From Candidatus Dechloromonas phosphoritropha (lineage in GTDB: Bacteria > Pseudomonadota > Gammaproteobacteria > Burkholderiales > Rhodocyclaceae), in assembly GCA_016722705.1 (NCBI GenBank), contig JADKGN010000004.1:868001-932000 (forward strand): a DNA stretch of 64,000 nucleotides. Reading direction: 5' to 3'. Below are positions 25,845 to 34,052 of the stretch, piece after piece (the stretch's first letter is position 1; every line of letters begins with the position of its first letter). A model generated the notes under the pieces. It was not told the origin of the DNA and searched no databases. It saw nothing but the letters and a program-made list of their open reading frames with translations. The translations under genes were made by a program, and so were the position numbers.

Positions 25845-26672
25845 GAAGCGCAGCAACGAAGGCATCTGCCGGCCGGCATCGCCGTAATCGTCGTGGCTGC
25901 CGGGAATCAGCAGCAGTTCGACCGCATCGCTGGCGCGCGCGGCGTAAATCTCGCGTGCCTCGGAAACCGGCACGGTAGCGTCTTCCAGACCATGCACGAT
26001 AAGTACAGGGCAGCCGACCCGGGCAATGGTATTGCATGGGGCAATTGCCGCGAAACGGTAACCGATCACGTGCTGAACATAAACCAGAATGTAGGCGCCG
26101 AGCGGCCAATAGGGGATGTGCAGGGCAGCCACCCAGCGCCGCATCATCGTCGCCGGATGCGCGAAGGCTGCCAGGCTTACCACTGCCCGCAGTGCCGGCT
26201 GCCGTATCGCAGCCAGCAGCGCCGCGCCGGCGCCGACCGAATGGCCGATCACCCCGAGTTGTGCGGGATCGACCTCGGCTTGCCGGCGCAGCCAGGCCAG
26301 TCCGGCCTCGATATCCTCGGCAAAGCGAGGCAGCGAGGCGAAGGTGTCGCCGTCGCTGCTCCCGTGACATCGTGCAGCGACCAGCAACAATGTGTAGCCC
26401 GCCGCATGCAGAGGCGCCACCAGCGGCAGCATCATTCCGGCATTGCCGCCCCAGCCATGCATGACGACCAGCGCCGGCGCGCCCTGAGCGGCCGGAATGA
26501 ACCAGGCGAACAGTTGCTTGCCATTAGCAGTCGGCAGGCGCACTTCGCGCCACGGCAAATCACCGGGATCGGCAGTTTCGGCGACGCGCACCGCGCTCAA
26601 GCCGCGCCGGATGGCAAAATTCAGCGCCAGCCAGTTCGCCGCGATAACGGCCAGCAGCCACCACCAAGCCAT
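25809..26672 (-). CDS. Alpha/beta hydrolase with N-terminal membrane anchor
   Basis: A 287-residue serine hydrolase. An N-terminal helix (MAWWWLLAVIAANWLALNF) should anchor it in the inner membrane. The catalytic core shows the oxyanion HGWGGN, nucleophile elbow GHSVGAG, an acid in LEDATVP and a histidine in GSHDDYG. The substrate is not predictable. The start ATG shares one base with the stop of the TDT transporter gene (TGATG), so they are translationally coupled. Its 3' end overlaps the ccoG pseudogene by 36 bases on the opposite strand. Confidence 0.85.
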   Translation of the reverse strand: MAWWWLLAVIAANWLALNFAIRRGLSAVRVAETADPGDLPWREVRLPTANGKQLFAWFIPAAQGAPALVVMHGWGGNAGMMLPLVAPLHAAGYTLLLVAARCHGSSDGDTFASLPRFAEDIEAGLAWLRRQAEVDPAQLGVIGHSVGAGAALLAAIRQPALRAVVSLAAFAHPATMMRRWVAALHIPYWPLGAYILVYVQHVIGYRFAAIAPCNTIARVGCPVLIVHGLEDATVPVSEAREIYAARASDAVELLLIPGSHDDYGDAGRQMPSLLRFLKQAFKMPATG

Positions 26673-27616
26673 CAGAGGTGCGGCTGGAAGATGGCGCCGC
26701 TCGCCACGCCGCGCGCTGTGCGCAGCGCCGTGATGGCCCACAACGCGCAGAGCAGCAACCAGGCGGCAACGCCGACCGCAAAGGTCGTTCCCCAGCCGAG
26801 AATCTTGGTCAGGCGCAGGCTCTCGGTGACAAAAGCGCCGAGCGGGAAGGTGAAACCCCACCACGAAAGCGCGAACGGCAACTGGCCCGCCGTGCGCGCC
26901 GCCAGGGTCAGCAGGCTGGCCATGACCAGCCACCAGACACCATAACCCCAGAACATCAGCATCATCACCGTCGCCGCCTCGCGAGCCACCGGGAATGGTA
27001 GCTGCTCGAGCAGGTTCATCAAGCTGACGGGGATGACACCGATCGGCGCCAGATGAATCCACACGGTAGGCGTCAGGATGCCCTGGGCCGGCTTGTGCAG
27101 GTATTTGCGGGATAGCGTGATGCCGAGCAGGCCAACGTACATCATGCTGCCGGCGCCTAAGCTGATGGCGTTCACTGTCAGGGTGAGTTCGCGCAGTGCC
27201 TCCGGCATTTGCGGCAGGAGCGGCGCGCCGGCTAGCGGCACCACGACAAGACCCACCGCCGGAATAAACTGCGCCGGCGTCACATGCTCGACGAGCACAT
27301 GCTCCCCGCGGAACATGAAGAAAAGAATGGCGAAGCTGAATATGAAAGTCATCAGGACGCCGAGCCACCACAGCGTCAGCGCGACCGCGACGAAAGGCGT
27401 GAAGACCAGCCATTGCGCGGCCAGGACCAGCAGGGCGATCGAAAAGGTCGGGTAGAAATTGGCCTGAACCGGATGTTTGAGCGTCTGCAACGCGGCATCC
27501 GGAAAACGCAGCCAGCGCGTCAGCCACGGAAGCGCGAGAACACCGGTGCCCATGACCGCCGCAAACCAGCCGGGGGCGAAGCTCTTGGCAATCTCGGAAA
27601 ATGAAGGGTAGGCCAT
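26672..27616 (-). CDS. TDT-family transporter (TehA/SLAC1-like)
   Basis: A 314-residue membrane protein with about ten helices of the tellurite-resistance/dicarboxylate transporter fold. It begins FAPGWFAAVMGTGVLALPWL, the family's conserved first helix. Members include tellurite-resistance TehA, malate permeases and SLAC1-type anion channels; sulfite exporters of yeast are also related. The specific anion here is unknown. It is coupled to the downstream hydrolase gene and starts a separate unit upstream of the thiol-redox operon's end. Confidence 0.85.
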   Translation of the reverse strand: MAYPSFSEIAKSFAPGWFAAVMGTGVLALPWLTRWLRFPDAALQTLKHPVQANFYPTFSIALLVLAAQWLVFTPFVAVALTLWWLGVLMTFIFSFAILFFMFRGEHVLVEHVTPAQFIPAVGLVVVPLAGAPLLPQMPEALRELTLTVNAISLGAGSMMYVGLLGITLSRKYLHKPAQGILTPTVWIHLAPIGVIPVSLMNLLEQLPFPVAREAATVMMLMFWGYGVWWLVMASLLTLAARTAGQLPFALSWWGFTFPLGAFVTESLRLTKILGWGTTFAVGVAAWLLLCALWAITALRTARGVASGAIFQPHL

Positions 27617-27673
27617 GGGTATCCCGATAAATCAGAATTTGCTTATTTTACATGGTCGACCGTGACACACTCA

Positions 27674-27714
27674 AGGCGGGAAAGAGCCCGCCTGACATCG
27701 CACCGGAGCGGTGC
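27674..27714 (-). terminator. Paired hairpins after the thiol-redox operon
   Basis: Two short stems lie downstream of the last gene (stop at 27750) on the minus strand: gcaccg/cggtgc around 27700-27714, and aggcggg/cccgcct at 27674-27680 and 27687-27693. The T-run expected for an intrinsic terminator is weak, so termination is likely but not certain. Confidence 0.35.
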
Positions 27715-27749
27715 CTGTTGAATGTCCTTCTTTTTCCGGCACGAGCGAT

Positions 27750-27980
27750 CTACAACCAGCCGGCAATTTTGGCACGGTCGGGAATTCCACCGGCGTGCAC
27801 CACCTTGCCATCGACTACCACGCCCGGCGTGGACATCACGCCATATTTCATAATTTCCGGCAGGTCTTCAACTTTGGACAGCGCAATGCTTGCGCCTTGT
27901 TCCTTCGCGACTTCCTCGATCAGCTTGACAGTGGTCTTGCAGTTGGCACAGCCGGTGCCTAGCACCTTGATGTCTTTCAT
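27750..27980 (-). CDS. Small thioredoxin-like CxxC protein (redox-active disulfide protein 2 type)
   Basis: A 76-residue thioredoxin-fold protein of the MTH895/TM0996 type: IKVLGTGCANCKTT at the start holds the active C-A-N-C, and MKYGVMSTPGVVVDGKVV carries the cis-proline. It has no signal peptide, so it acts in the cytoplasm. ATG 27980 has an AAGGAAAA SD; the longer frame upstream is not conserved. It overlaps the DsbB-like gene by 4 bases and closes the operon. Such proteins are often found beside or fused to the ArsP/YraQ permeases. Confidence 0.9.
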   Translation of the reverse strand: MKDIKVLGTGCANCKTTVKLIEEVAKEQGASIALSKVEDLPEIMKYGVMSTPGVVVDGKVVHAGGIPDRAKIAGWL

Positions 27981-28504
27981 GATGCTTTTCCTTTCCAGAG
28001 GGAAATTAAGTAAATAAATGCCGCTACGGCGAAACCCGTGAAGGCGACAAACGACCAATTAGCCAGCGACAGGCCAAAGATGACCAGTTCCTTGCTCTCG
28101 CAGAAACCGGTTGCCATGAACGGCGTGGGCCAGCGTACGCCCAGCCATTCGACCAGACGTTCGATCAGATTTGGCTCAGCACCGGAGCAGCCCCCGACAA
28201 GTTCGGGAAACCACTGCTCCCAGCTTTGAAAACCGGCCACCGCCATGCCGCTCAGCGCCATCAAGCCGCCCGCAGCGACCCAGAGCCGGCCGGCGGGCCG
28301 CCAGACAAACCAACCGCCCAGCGCAAAGCAAACGGCCAGGAATAACTGCTGGAGACGCTGGAAGATGCAAAGATGGCAGGGATTCAGGTGCAACCACTCG
28401 GTGAGCACAATGGCCGTCGCGACCAGGGCCACGGCGGCAAGGCTCAGCAGCCACAGGCCCCGCCTTGGGTAACGATGCGCAAGGCGAAGCAACCCGGCGA
28501 GCAC
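27977..28504 (-). CDS. DsbB-like disulfide bond formation protein
   Basis: A 175-residue inner-membrane protein with four hydrophobic helices. The first redox pair is in HLNPCHLCIFQRLQQ (C-H-L-C). The second is split between GGCSGAEPN and GFCESKE, matching DsbB's two periplasmic cysteine pairs. DsbB oxidises a thioredoxin-like partner and passes electrons to quinone. The GTG start overlaps the stop of the ccdA gene by one base. It is probably not the housekeeping DsbB, because it is embedded in an operon with its own thioredoxins. Confidence 0.87.
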   Translation of the reverse strand: MLAGLLRLAHRYPRRGLWLLSLAAVALVATAIVLTEWLHLNPCHLCIFQRLQQLFLAVCFALGGWFVWRPAGRLWVAAGGLMALSGMAVAGFQSWEQWFPELVGGCSGAEPNLIERLVEWLGVRWPTPFMATGFCESKELVIFGLSLANWSFVAFTGFAVAAFIYLISLWKGKAS

Positions 28505-29196
28505 TACAGCACTTCCCACAGCAGATAGGCGCCATAGGCCAGCAGCAGTCCACCGGCAAGCCGAACAAAGGTCTTGCCGACACCAGCCGCCAGTCGGGAG
28601 CGCGCCAGCCACTGGGCAAACCCAATGGAGGAACCCGCCGCCAGCAACAAGGCACCATGGCCGACTGCGTAGGCGAACATCAGCAAGACACCGAACGTCG
28701 GTTCGCTCTGGCTGCCGATGACGCTCAGGATGCCCAGCAGCACCGGCGTCGCGCACGGTACAAACACGACCCCTGACAAACCGCCGGCAATGGCTGCGCC
28801 CAGCGCGCCACGCCAGCGCAACGGCGGCATGGCGCAACTGAGTTGGCCCAGTCCCGGCAAGCGCCAGATTCCCAACAGATGTGCCCCGAACACGATAGCC
28901 AGCAGTGCCATGGCGATCTGCCAGGTCGGCCCGGACGGCCCGAAGATGGCACCAGCCGTCACCATTACCACCGCTGCTGCGGTGAACGTCAGCGCCATGC
29001 CCAAAACAAAAGCCAGGGTATAGCCAAAGGCCCGCCAGCGGTTAGCGTCCGCGTAGCCGCCGACATAGCCAACAACCAGGGGAACCGCAGCAATGGCACA
29101 GGGCGAAGCCGAGGACGCAATTCCGGCCAACAAGGCTGATGAAAGGGCTAGCGCAGGATGGCTGGCCAGAAGAAGGTCAAGTTCGCCGAATACCAT
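28504..29196 (-). CDS. CcdA/DsbD-type transmembrane thiol transporter
   Basis: A 230-residue membrane protein with six helices. Two conserved membrane cysteines are present: SSASPCAIAAVPL in helix 1 and VVFVPCATPVLLG in helix 4. CcdA proteins carry reducing equivalents from cytoplasmic thioredoxin to periplasmic thiol proteins. ATG 29196 follows the thioredoxin gene's TAA by one base; upstream in-frame sequence belongs to that gene. Combined with a DsbB-like oxidant and two thioredoxins, it gives the operon both a reducing and an oxidising branch. Confidence 0.88.
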   Translation of the reverse strand: MVFGELDLLLASHPALALSSALLAGIASSASPCAIAAVPLVVGYVGGYADANRWRAFGYTLAFVLGMALTFTAAAVVMVTAGAIFGPSGPTWQIAMALLAIVFGAHLLGIWRLPGLGQLSCAMPPLRWRGALGAAIAGGLSGVVFVPCATPVLLGILSVIGSQSEPTFGVLLMFAYAVGHGALLLAAGSSIGFAQWLARSRLAAGVGKTFVRLAGGLLLAYGAYLLWEVL

Positions 29197-29197
29197 C

Positions 29198-29617
29198 TTA
29201 ATCGCAATCTTCTGTGAACCCCAATTGCCGAACGATCTCGGGTTGCGCCATACCGCCCGGATGGCGCTCGATTTCCCGGCCATCCGCCGCGAAAAAGATC
29301 TGTGTTGGCATCATGCGGATATTGAACGGGCCGGCTGCCGCGTAGTCCTGGTTCAGATCAATCACGATGACATGGGCCCGGCCTTGCAGTTCGAGCGCCG
29401 TCGCTTCCAGGATGGGCTTCATGTTGCGGCAGGTCGTACAGGAGGTCGCACCGAATTCCACGATGGTCGGCAGCCCCGTCTGTCGGGCGTTCTCAATCAA
29501 TTGGAGACCCGGCGAAGGGCTCAGTTTTTCTGCACAGGCGGCCATGCTCAGACAAGCCTCCAGCAAAGCGCCCAACAACAGCAGGCGACGATAAGAAATG
29601 ACCGCCATTGGATTCAC
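29198..29617 (-). CDS. Periplasmic thioredoxin-family protein, possible lipoprotein
   Basis: A 139-residue thioredoxin fold with an export signal (YRRLLLLGALLEACLSMAAC). The cysteine at the end of the signal (SMAAC) could be a lipobox. The active site C-T-T-C lies in EFGATSCTTCRNMKPIL, and the cis-proline in IRMMPTQIFF. GTG 29617 and ATG 29608 are both possible starts. It is the likely periplasmic partner of the downstream CcdA, supplying or receiving electrons. It begins 3 bases after the permease stop. Confidence 0.88.
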   Translation of the reverse strand: MNPMAVISYRRLLLLGALLEACLSMAACAEKLSPSPGLQLIENARQTGLPTIVEFGATSCTTCRNMKPILEATALELQGRAHVIVIDLNQDYAAAGPFNIRMMPTQIFFAADGREIERHPGGMAQPEIVRQLGFTEDCD

Positions 29618-29620
29618 CGC

Positions 29621-30676
29621 TTACAGCACCAGATTGAACACGTAACCGACGAGCAGGATGCCGCAGGCCACCACACCGGCGAAGGCGGCGATCAGCGGAA
29701 TTTTCAGCACCTTGCGCAGGATAATCACCTCGGGTAACGACAGCGCAATGACGCTCATCATGAAGGCGAGCACAGTGCCGAGAGCGGCGCCCTTGCCGAT
29801 CAGCGCCTCTACAATCGGAATGATCCCGGCCGCATTGGTGTACATCGGCACGCCGATCAGAACGGCGGCCGGCAGCGACCACCAAGGTGCATCCTTGCCC
29901 ATGATCGAAGCCATGAAGTCCTCGGGCACATAGCCATGAATGGCGGCACCAAGCGCAATGCCGACCATGATGTAAGGCCAGACCTTGCCGACAATTTCCT
30001 TGACGTGGTGCCAGCCAGCCTCAAAGCGACCTACCCAGCTCATGCTCTCGCCCTGGAACTCCGGCGCCGTACCAGCCAGGATGCCCTGTACCCAGTCTTC
30101 AAGGTAACGCTCCATCTTCAGCTTGCCGATCACCAGGCCGGCGACGATGGCCACGATCAGACCCAGTCCAAGGTAGAGCGCCGCCACCTTCCAGCCGAAC
30201 ATGCCGAAGAGCAGCACCAGCGCCACTTCATTGACCATCGGCGCCGAAATAAGGAAGGAAAAGGTCACGCCGAGCGGCACGCCGGCCGAGAGAAAGCCGA
30301 TGAACAGCGGCACCGCCGAGCAGGAGCAGAAAGGGGTGACGATACCGAGGCTCGCGGCCAGCACATTGCCGACCCCGACTCGCTTGCCGGAAAGCATCGC
30401 CCGGGTGCGCTCGGGCGAGAAAAAAGTCTGGATGATACCCATCACGAAAACAATGCCAGTCAGGAGCAGCAGCACCTTGGGCGTGTCGAAGAAGAAAAAA
30501 TGCACTGCCTCACCGAGATGGGTGCCGTGGGCGAGCCCGAGGGCAGCAATTACGGCATCGGCAAACTCGGTCAAGTGGCTGTAGACCGCTAGCCAGAGGG
30601 TGCTAAAGAAAGCTATGCCAATAAGCCACAGGGGCACGCCAGGCGGCTTTTTTTCAATCAGGGTCGGGGTGGTCAT
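29621..30676 (-). CDS. Permease, UPF0718 (YraQ/ArsP-like)
   Basis: A 351-residue membrane permease. The family hallmark TPFCSCSAVPLFIGF holds the C-x-C pair that in ArsP is thought to bind trivalent organoarsenicals, and PMVNEVALVLL and PMYTNAAGIIP are further conserved loops. A role in exporting a metalloid or a thiol conjugate is plausible from the family; the substrate is unproven. ATG 30676 fits the family start. It leads a tight operon with thioredoxin, CcdA, DsbB-like and a small CxxC protein (gaps of 3, 1, -1 and -4 bases). Confidence 0.88.
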   Translation of the reverse strand: MTTPTLIEKKPPGVPLWLIGIAFFSTLWLAVYSHLTEFADAVIAALGLAHGTHLGEAVHFFFFDTPKVLLLLTGIVFVMGIIQTFFSPERTRAMLSGKRVGVGNVLAASLGIVTPFCSCSAVPLFIGFLSAGVPLGVTFSFLISAPMVNEVALVLLFGMFGWKVAALYLGLGLIVAIVAGLVIGKLKMERYLEDWVQGILAGTAPEFQGESMSWVGRFEAGWHHVKEIVGKVWPYIMVGIALGAAIHGYVPEDFMASIMGKDAPWWSLPAAVLIGVPMYTNAAGIIPIVEALIGKGAALGTVLAFMMSVIALSLPEVIILRKVLKIPLIAAFAGVVACGILLVGYVFNLVL

Positions 30677-30837
30677 CGGCGAACTCGGTTCGTTTTGTAA
30701 CGTTGGTGACAAGGGGACGCAAGTGATCACGAAAAGATGCAGATAATTGGAAAAAATAGTTAGCTAGCCCCACCAAACTCAAGGCGGCGCCTCTCCATCA
30801 AGACCTGCAGTCTCTTAACCAGGATGTCGAAAGCGGG

Positions 30838-30993
30838 CTATTTTTCCGGGGCTAAATCATCATCCAGCATCGCTTGCGATATCTGGCCAACAATCTGATC
30901 AATTCGTTGATCACCCAGCGGTGGCCCATCGGGCACCGGGCAACCGGCCAACCGGGAACAAACTCTTGAAAACAGACGGGGATGCGCAGTCAT
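30838..30993 (-). CDS. Possible small protein, 51 residues
   Basis: A short open frame from ATG 30993 to TAG 30838. It starts MTAHPRLFSRVCSRLAG and continues with an acidic, helical second half (DQRIDQIVGQISQAMLDDDL). It lies in the otherwise empty 380-base gap between the two-repeat protein and the permease, in the same direction. Its amino-acid composition looks protein-like, but only a weak SD is visible (AAGG, about 14 bases upstream). An overlapping frame from a second ATG is the alternative. Unrecognised. Confidence 0.35.
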   Translation of the reverse strand: MTAHPRLFSRVCSRLAGCPVPDGPPLGDQRIDQIVGQISQAMLDDDLAPEK

Positions 30994-31053
30994 TCATGAT
31001 CAATGGCCTTGCCAACAACTCCCATAAAGCATTTTGCGCTCAGTAACGTGTGT

Positions 31054-31452
31054 TCAGGAGGCTCTATCCTGCTCCTGTTCCGCTTCAAAGAGCATCGTCG
31101 CCAGCGAAGTCAGCCCCTCTTTCTGGGCCGCCTCGGAAATTTCCTCCAGGCTTGCCCCGCTGTCGATCAGACGCGCCGTCTCGCATGCCGGCGGCAGTTC
31201 CTGACGGAAGGCTTTCAGACGCTCGGTCACCGCACCGGTAACACGTGCGGTACTTTCCAAGGGCGAACCGTCCTGGTCGCCCCCTTCCTCACAGGCCTCA
31301 AACAATGCACCGGCCAAGGCATGCAAACCTTCCTCGGTAGCACAGGCCGAAATCTCTTCGGGGCCGGCGCCCCGGGCGATGGCGGCGGCGGTCTTGCTGT
31401 CGTTGGGCAGCGTGCCTTCAAACGACGCCAGTATTTGCTTGATCAGATCCAT
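31054..31452 (-). CDS. Hypothetical protein made of two tandem repeats
   Basis: A 132-residue soluble, acidic protein. Two ~37-residue copies share the same spine: first AIARGAGPEEISACA then EEGLHALAGALFEACEE; second LIDSGASLEEISEAA then KEGLTSLATMLFEAEQE. Both are predicted helical. Cysteines occur in SACATEE, FEACEE and PPACET. A strong SD (AAGGAG, six bases) supports the ATG. I do not recognise the family. It lies between the FmdE-like gene and the permease operon. Confidence 0.8.
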   Translation of the reverse strand: MDLIKQILASFEGTLPNDSKTAAAIARGAGPEEISACATEEGLHALAGALFEACEEGGDQDGSPLESTARVTGAVTERLKAFRQELPPACETARLIDSGASLEEISEAAQKEGLTSLATMLFEAEQEQDRAS

Positions 31453-31494
31453 GTCAGTCTCCTTGTTATGAATTTAGCAGGATAAATATTGCGC

Positions 31495-32091
31495 TCAATA
31501 ACCTGAGCAGGGAATACAAACCGGTTGCCCATCCTTGGTCCGGACATAGCGTTCGAAAACGTACTCGCCACAGGCGCTGCATTTGGTCTTGTTGAACGAC
31601 CCCTTGACCGGGGTGAACTTGAAATCAGGCCGCTCTTCGATGGCGAAGATGAAATCATCGTCCATACCGTAAACCCAGTTGAGCACTTCTTCGCGCGCCT
31701 CGACCGGGATTTGCGAAGGCTCCATGCCCTGCTTGCGGAAGGCGAAAAACGGGAATTTGCCCATGGCGTCGACGAAATCCGGTTTGAGGGCGTAACGCAC
31801 CGCACCCTTGCCCGGCTTGTAGAAGGTTGCCGCCAATTTTCCGTAGAAGGTTTTGGCGATCATCACCTTGCCGTAAGTGGCGCCAGTGGCAACCTGCAGA
31901 CCATCCATCAGGCAGGTTTGCGGGTGACCTTCGCCGAGTTCCGGGAAGACAAAGAAACCATGGTCCGGCTCGCGTTCAACGCCCAGCTTCTCCATGGCCA
32001 AGCGGCCCATGCGGTAGCCCAAGGGCATGAACGGACATTGGTGACCATGAAATTCGAATGCCCAGGCGGGAGGAATGAATGTGGTGGTCAT
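31495..32091 (-). CDS. FmdE-family protein with C-terminal zinc ribbon
   Basis: A 198-residue protein. The FmdE domain opens with FEFHGHQCPFMPLGYRMG, the conserved HGHxCP motif. The C-terminus has a four-cysteine ribbon: KCSACGEYVFERY then PVCIPCSGY. FmdE was named for formylmethanofuran dehydrogenase, but stand-alone bacterial members occur without methanogenesis genes and are thought to bind metals or molybdopterin-type cofactors. No dehydrogenase subunits are nearby. SD GGAGAAG supports the start. Its setting among metal transporters favours a metal-handling role; this is inference. Confidence 0.85.
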   Translation of the reverse strand: MTTTFIPPAWAFEFHGHQCPFMPLGYRMGRLAMEKLGVEREPDHGFFVFPELGEGHPQTCLMDGLQVATGATYGKVMIAKTFYGKLAATFYKPGKGAVRYALKPDFVDAMGKFPFFAFRKQGMEPSQIPVEAREEVLNWVYGMDDDFIFAIEERPDFKFTPVKGSFNKTKCSACGEYVFERYVRTKDGQPVCIPCSGY

Positions 32092-32158
32092 GATCTTCTC
32101 CTTAAAAGGTGTTCCTGACTCTGTAGACGTAGCGCCGCGCGAAAGGATGCAGGTTCGA

Positions 32159-33106
32159 TCAGCGCCGAATGAAGTTCACCGGCTCGGCCTGAATGCGGCG
32201 GATCGACTCCGGTTGAAAGGTCACATGCTCAATGCTCAGGTGTTCGGCAATCTCGCTCAGCGCATGCAGTATTTGCGGCCAACTCGCAAGGTCTTCGAGG
32301 CGCACATGGGCCGACAAGGCCAGCCGCTCGGCGCCAATCGGCCAGACATGCAGATCATGGACTTCCCGTACCCCCGGAACACCGGCCAGCCGGCGCCCCA
32401 GATCCCCTAGGTCGATGTGCGCCGGGACGCCATCCAGCGTGCCGTGCAACGCTTCCTTGAGCAGCCTGACGCTCGATGAAAGGATCAAGCCGCCAATCAG
32501 CAGCGAGAGCAGCGGATCAATCGGTGTCCAGCCGGTAAAGTAGATGACGCCACCCGCGACAATCGCCGCCACCGAACCCAGCGCATCGCCCATGACGTGC
32601 AACAGTGCGGCACGAACATTGAGGTTCTGCTCACCGCGGGAGAGTATCCAGGCCACCAGCAGATTGATCCCCAGCCCGATCAGCGCCACCACGCCCACGG
32701 TGGCACCATCAATCAGCGCCGGGGATTGCAGACGTTGCCAGGCTTCCCAGCCAATGAAAAAGACTACGACCAACATCGAGATCGCGTTGATCAGTGCAGC
32801 TAGCAGTTCACTCTTGCCCAGACCGTAGGTGTGACGACGGCTCGGTGGCAAGGATGCCAGCCAGGCCGCCAGCGCGGAAAGCCCCAGTGCGGCGCCATCG
32901 GTGACCATGTGCCCGGCATCGGCAATCAGGGCAAGCGAGCCGGCGCGCCAGCCGGCAATCAGTTCGACGACGGAAAAGCCAAGCGTCAGGATCAGCGCGA
33001 TGCCCAAAGTTCGTCCTGTTGCGCTGTGTTGATGACTGTGGCCGTGGTCGTGGCTGTGGTCGTGTTCAGCCGGGTGGTCATCGCGCTCCATATTGATTGT
33101 GCTCAT
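32159..33106 (-). CDS. Cation diffusion facilitator (CzcD/ZitB-like)
   Basis: A 315-residue CDF transporter that would export zinc or a similar divalent ion in exchange for protons. The N-terminus is histidine-rich (EHDHSHDHGHSHQHS). Membrane helix 2 carries DAGHMVTDGAALGL (D and H metal site) and helix 5 HVMGDALGSV, matching the HxxxD zinc-site pattern. A cytoplasmic C-terminal domain ends VTFQPESIRRIQAE. ATG 33106 is preceded by AAGGG. It lies between FmdE-like and TauE genes on the same strand. Confidence 0.92.
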   Translation of the reverse strand: MSTINMERDDHPAEHDHSHDHGHSHQHSATGRTLGIALILTLGFSVVELIAGWRAGSLALIADAGHMVTDGAALGLSALAAWLASLPPSRRHTYGLGKSELLAALINAISMLVVVFFIGWEAWQRLQSPALIDGATVGVVALIGLGINLLVAWILSRGEQNLNVRAALLHVMGDALGSVAAIVAGGVIYFTGWTPIDPLLSLLIGGLILSSSVRLLKEALHGTLDGVPAHIDLGDLGRRLAGVPGVREVHDLHVWPIGAERLALSAHVRLEDLASWPQILHALSEIAEHLSIEHVTFQPESIRRIQAEPVNFIRR

Positions 33107-33128
33107 GAACCCTTCACAGAAAGCGGAC

Positions 33129-33869
33129 TTACAACAAGCCCCAAGCGGTCTTGATCGCAACGGCGATCAGCACCAGGGCAATGATTCGTTTCAATTGATC
33201 GGCGCGCAGCTTCTCACTCGCCAGCCAGGCACCCAGCGCGGCACCGGCGGCTGTCGCCAACCCGGTGGCCAAGAGTAGCGCGGTACTGAGTTCGGCAACC
33301 TGAACATGGGCGAGAAACCCTGAGAGCGACGCAAAAATCACGACAAACGATGCGCTCGCCGATGCCCGTTTCGGCTCCAGGCCGGTCGCCACCAGCGCAG
33401 GAACGATAATGTTCCCACCGCCGACGCCGAGCAATCCACCGACAAAACCGGCGACACCGCCAACCGGCACGCCAATCAGCATGCCGGCCCGGGTGGAGCT
33501 TGGTGCCGGCCGGGGCTGCGGCCGGTAAAAAAGCATCATGCAGCTGGCGAAGAGCAGAAATCCCACAAACAACCAGAGCAACAGGGCACGTTCCAACCCT
33601 TGTCCAACATGGACACCGACAGGCGAAGCAAGGACGGCGACCAGCAGCATCGGCAACACCAACCGCCAGGCAACCAGCCCCTTGCGAACGAATGTGAACG
33701 AGGCGATGCTCATGCCAATGGCGTTGAGCAAAAGTGCCGTGGCCATCGCGGCATGCAGTTCCACGCCAAAGGCCAGAAAGACCGGAATCAGTACGAAGGC
33801 AGCCCCAACGCCGGCCATGGAGAGGACTGTGGTTAGCGCGAAGGTAATTAGGGCAGCAATGGTCAACAT
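33129..33869 (-). CDS. TauE/SafE-family membrane transporter
   Basis: A 246-residue membrane protein with eight or so hydrophobic segments. It has the twin family motifs LSMAGVGAAFVLIPVFLAFG near the start and GGLLGVGGGNIIVPALV in the second half. TauE/SafE proteins are proposed exporters of sulfite, sulfoacetate or other organosulfur anions; the substrate here is unknown. It precedes the CDF gene (23-base gap). A 183-base gap separates it from the sigma-factor gene; no gene was seen there. Confidence 0.88.
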   Translation of the reverse strand: MLTIAALITFALTTVLSMAGVGAAFVLIPVFLAFGVELHAAMATALLLNAIGMSIASFTFVRKGLVAWRLVLPMLLVAVLASPVGVHVGQGLERALLLWLFVGFLLFASCMMLFYRPQPRPAPSSTRAGMLIGVPVGGVAGFVGGLLGVGGGNIIVPALVATGLEPKRASASASFVVIFASLSGFLAHVQVAELSTALLLATGLATAAGAALGAWLASEKLRADQLKRIIALVLIAVAIKTAWGLL

Positions 33870-34052
33870 GGATTGTTACCAGAATGAAGCTACCTTGGGA
33901 GACGACACTATCGCTCAAAAGATGCATGCGGAAAATTCATTTATCGCTGCGGATAGTGCATGGCTCAGAAACTTCGGCTGGCAGCCCAAAATTTCGGCAA
34001 CAGCTGTCAGCAATATAGACCCGGCGCTTTCAGCACTTTAAGTTTGAAAAAA

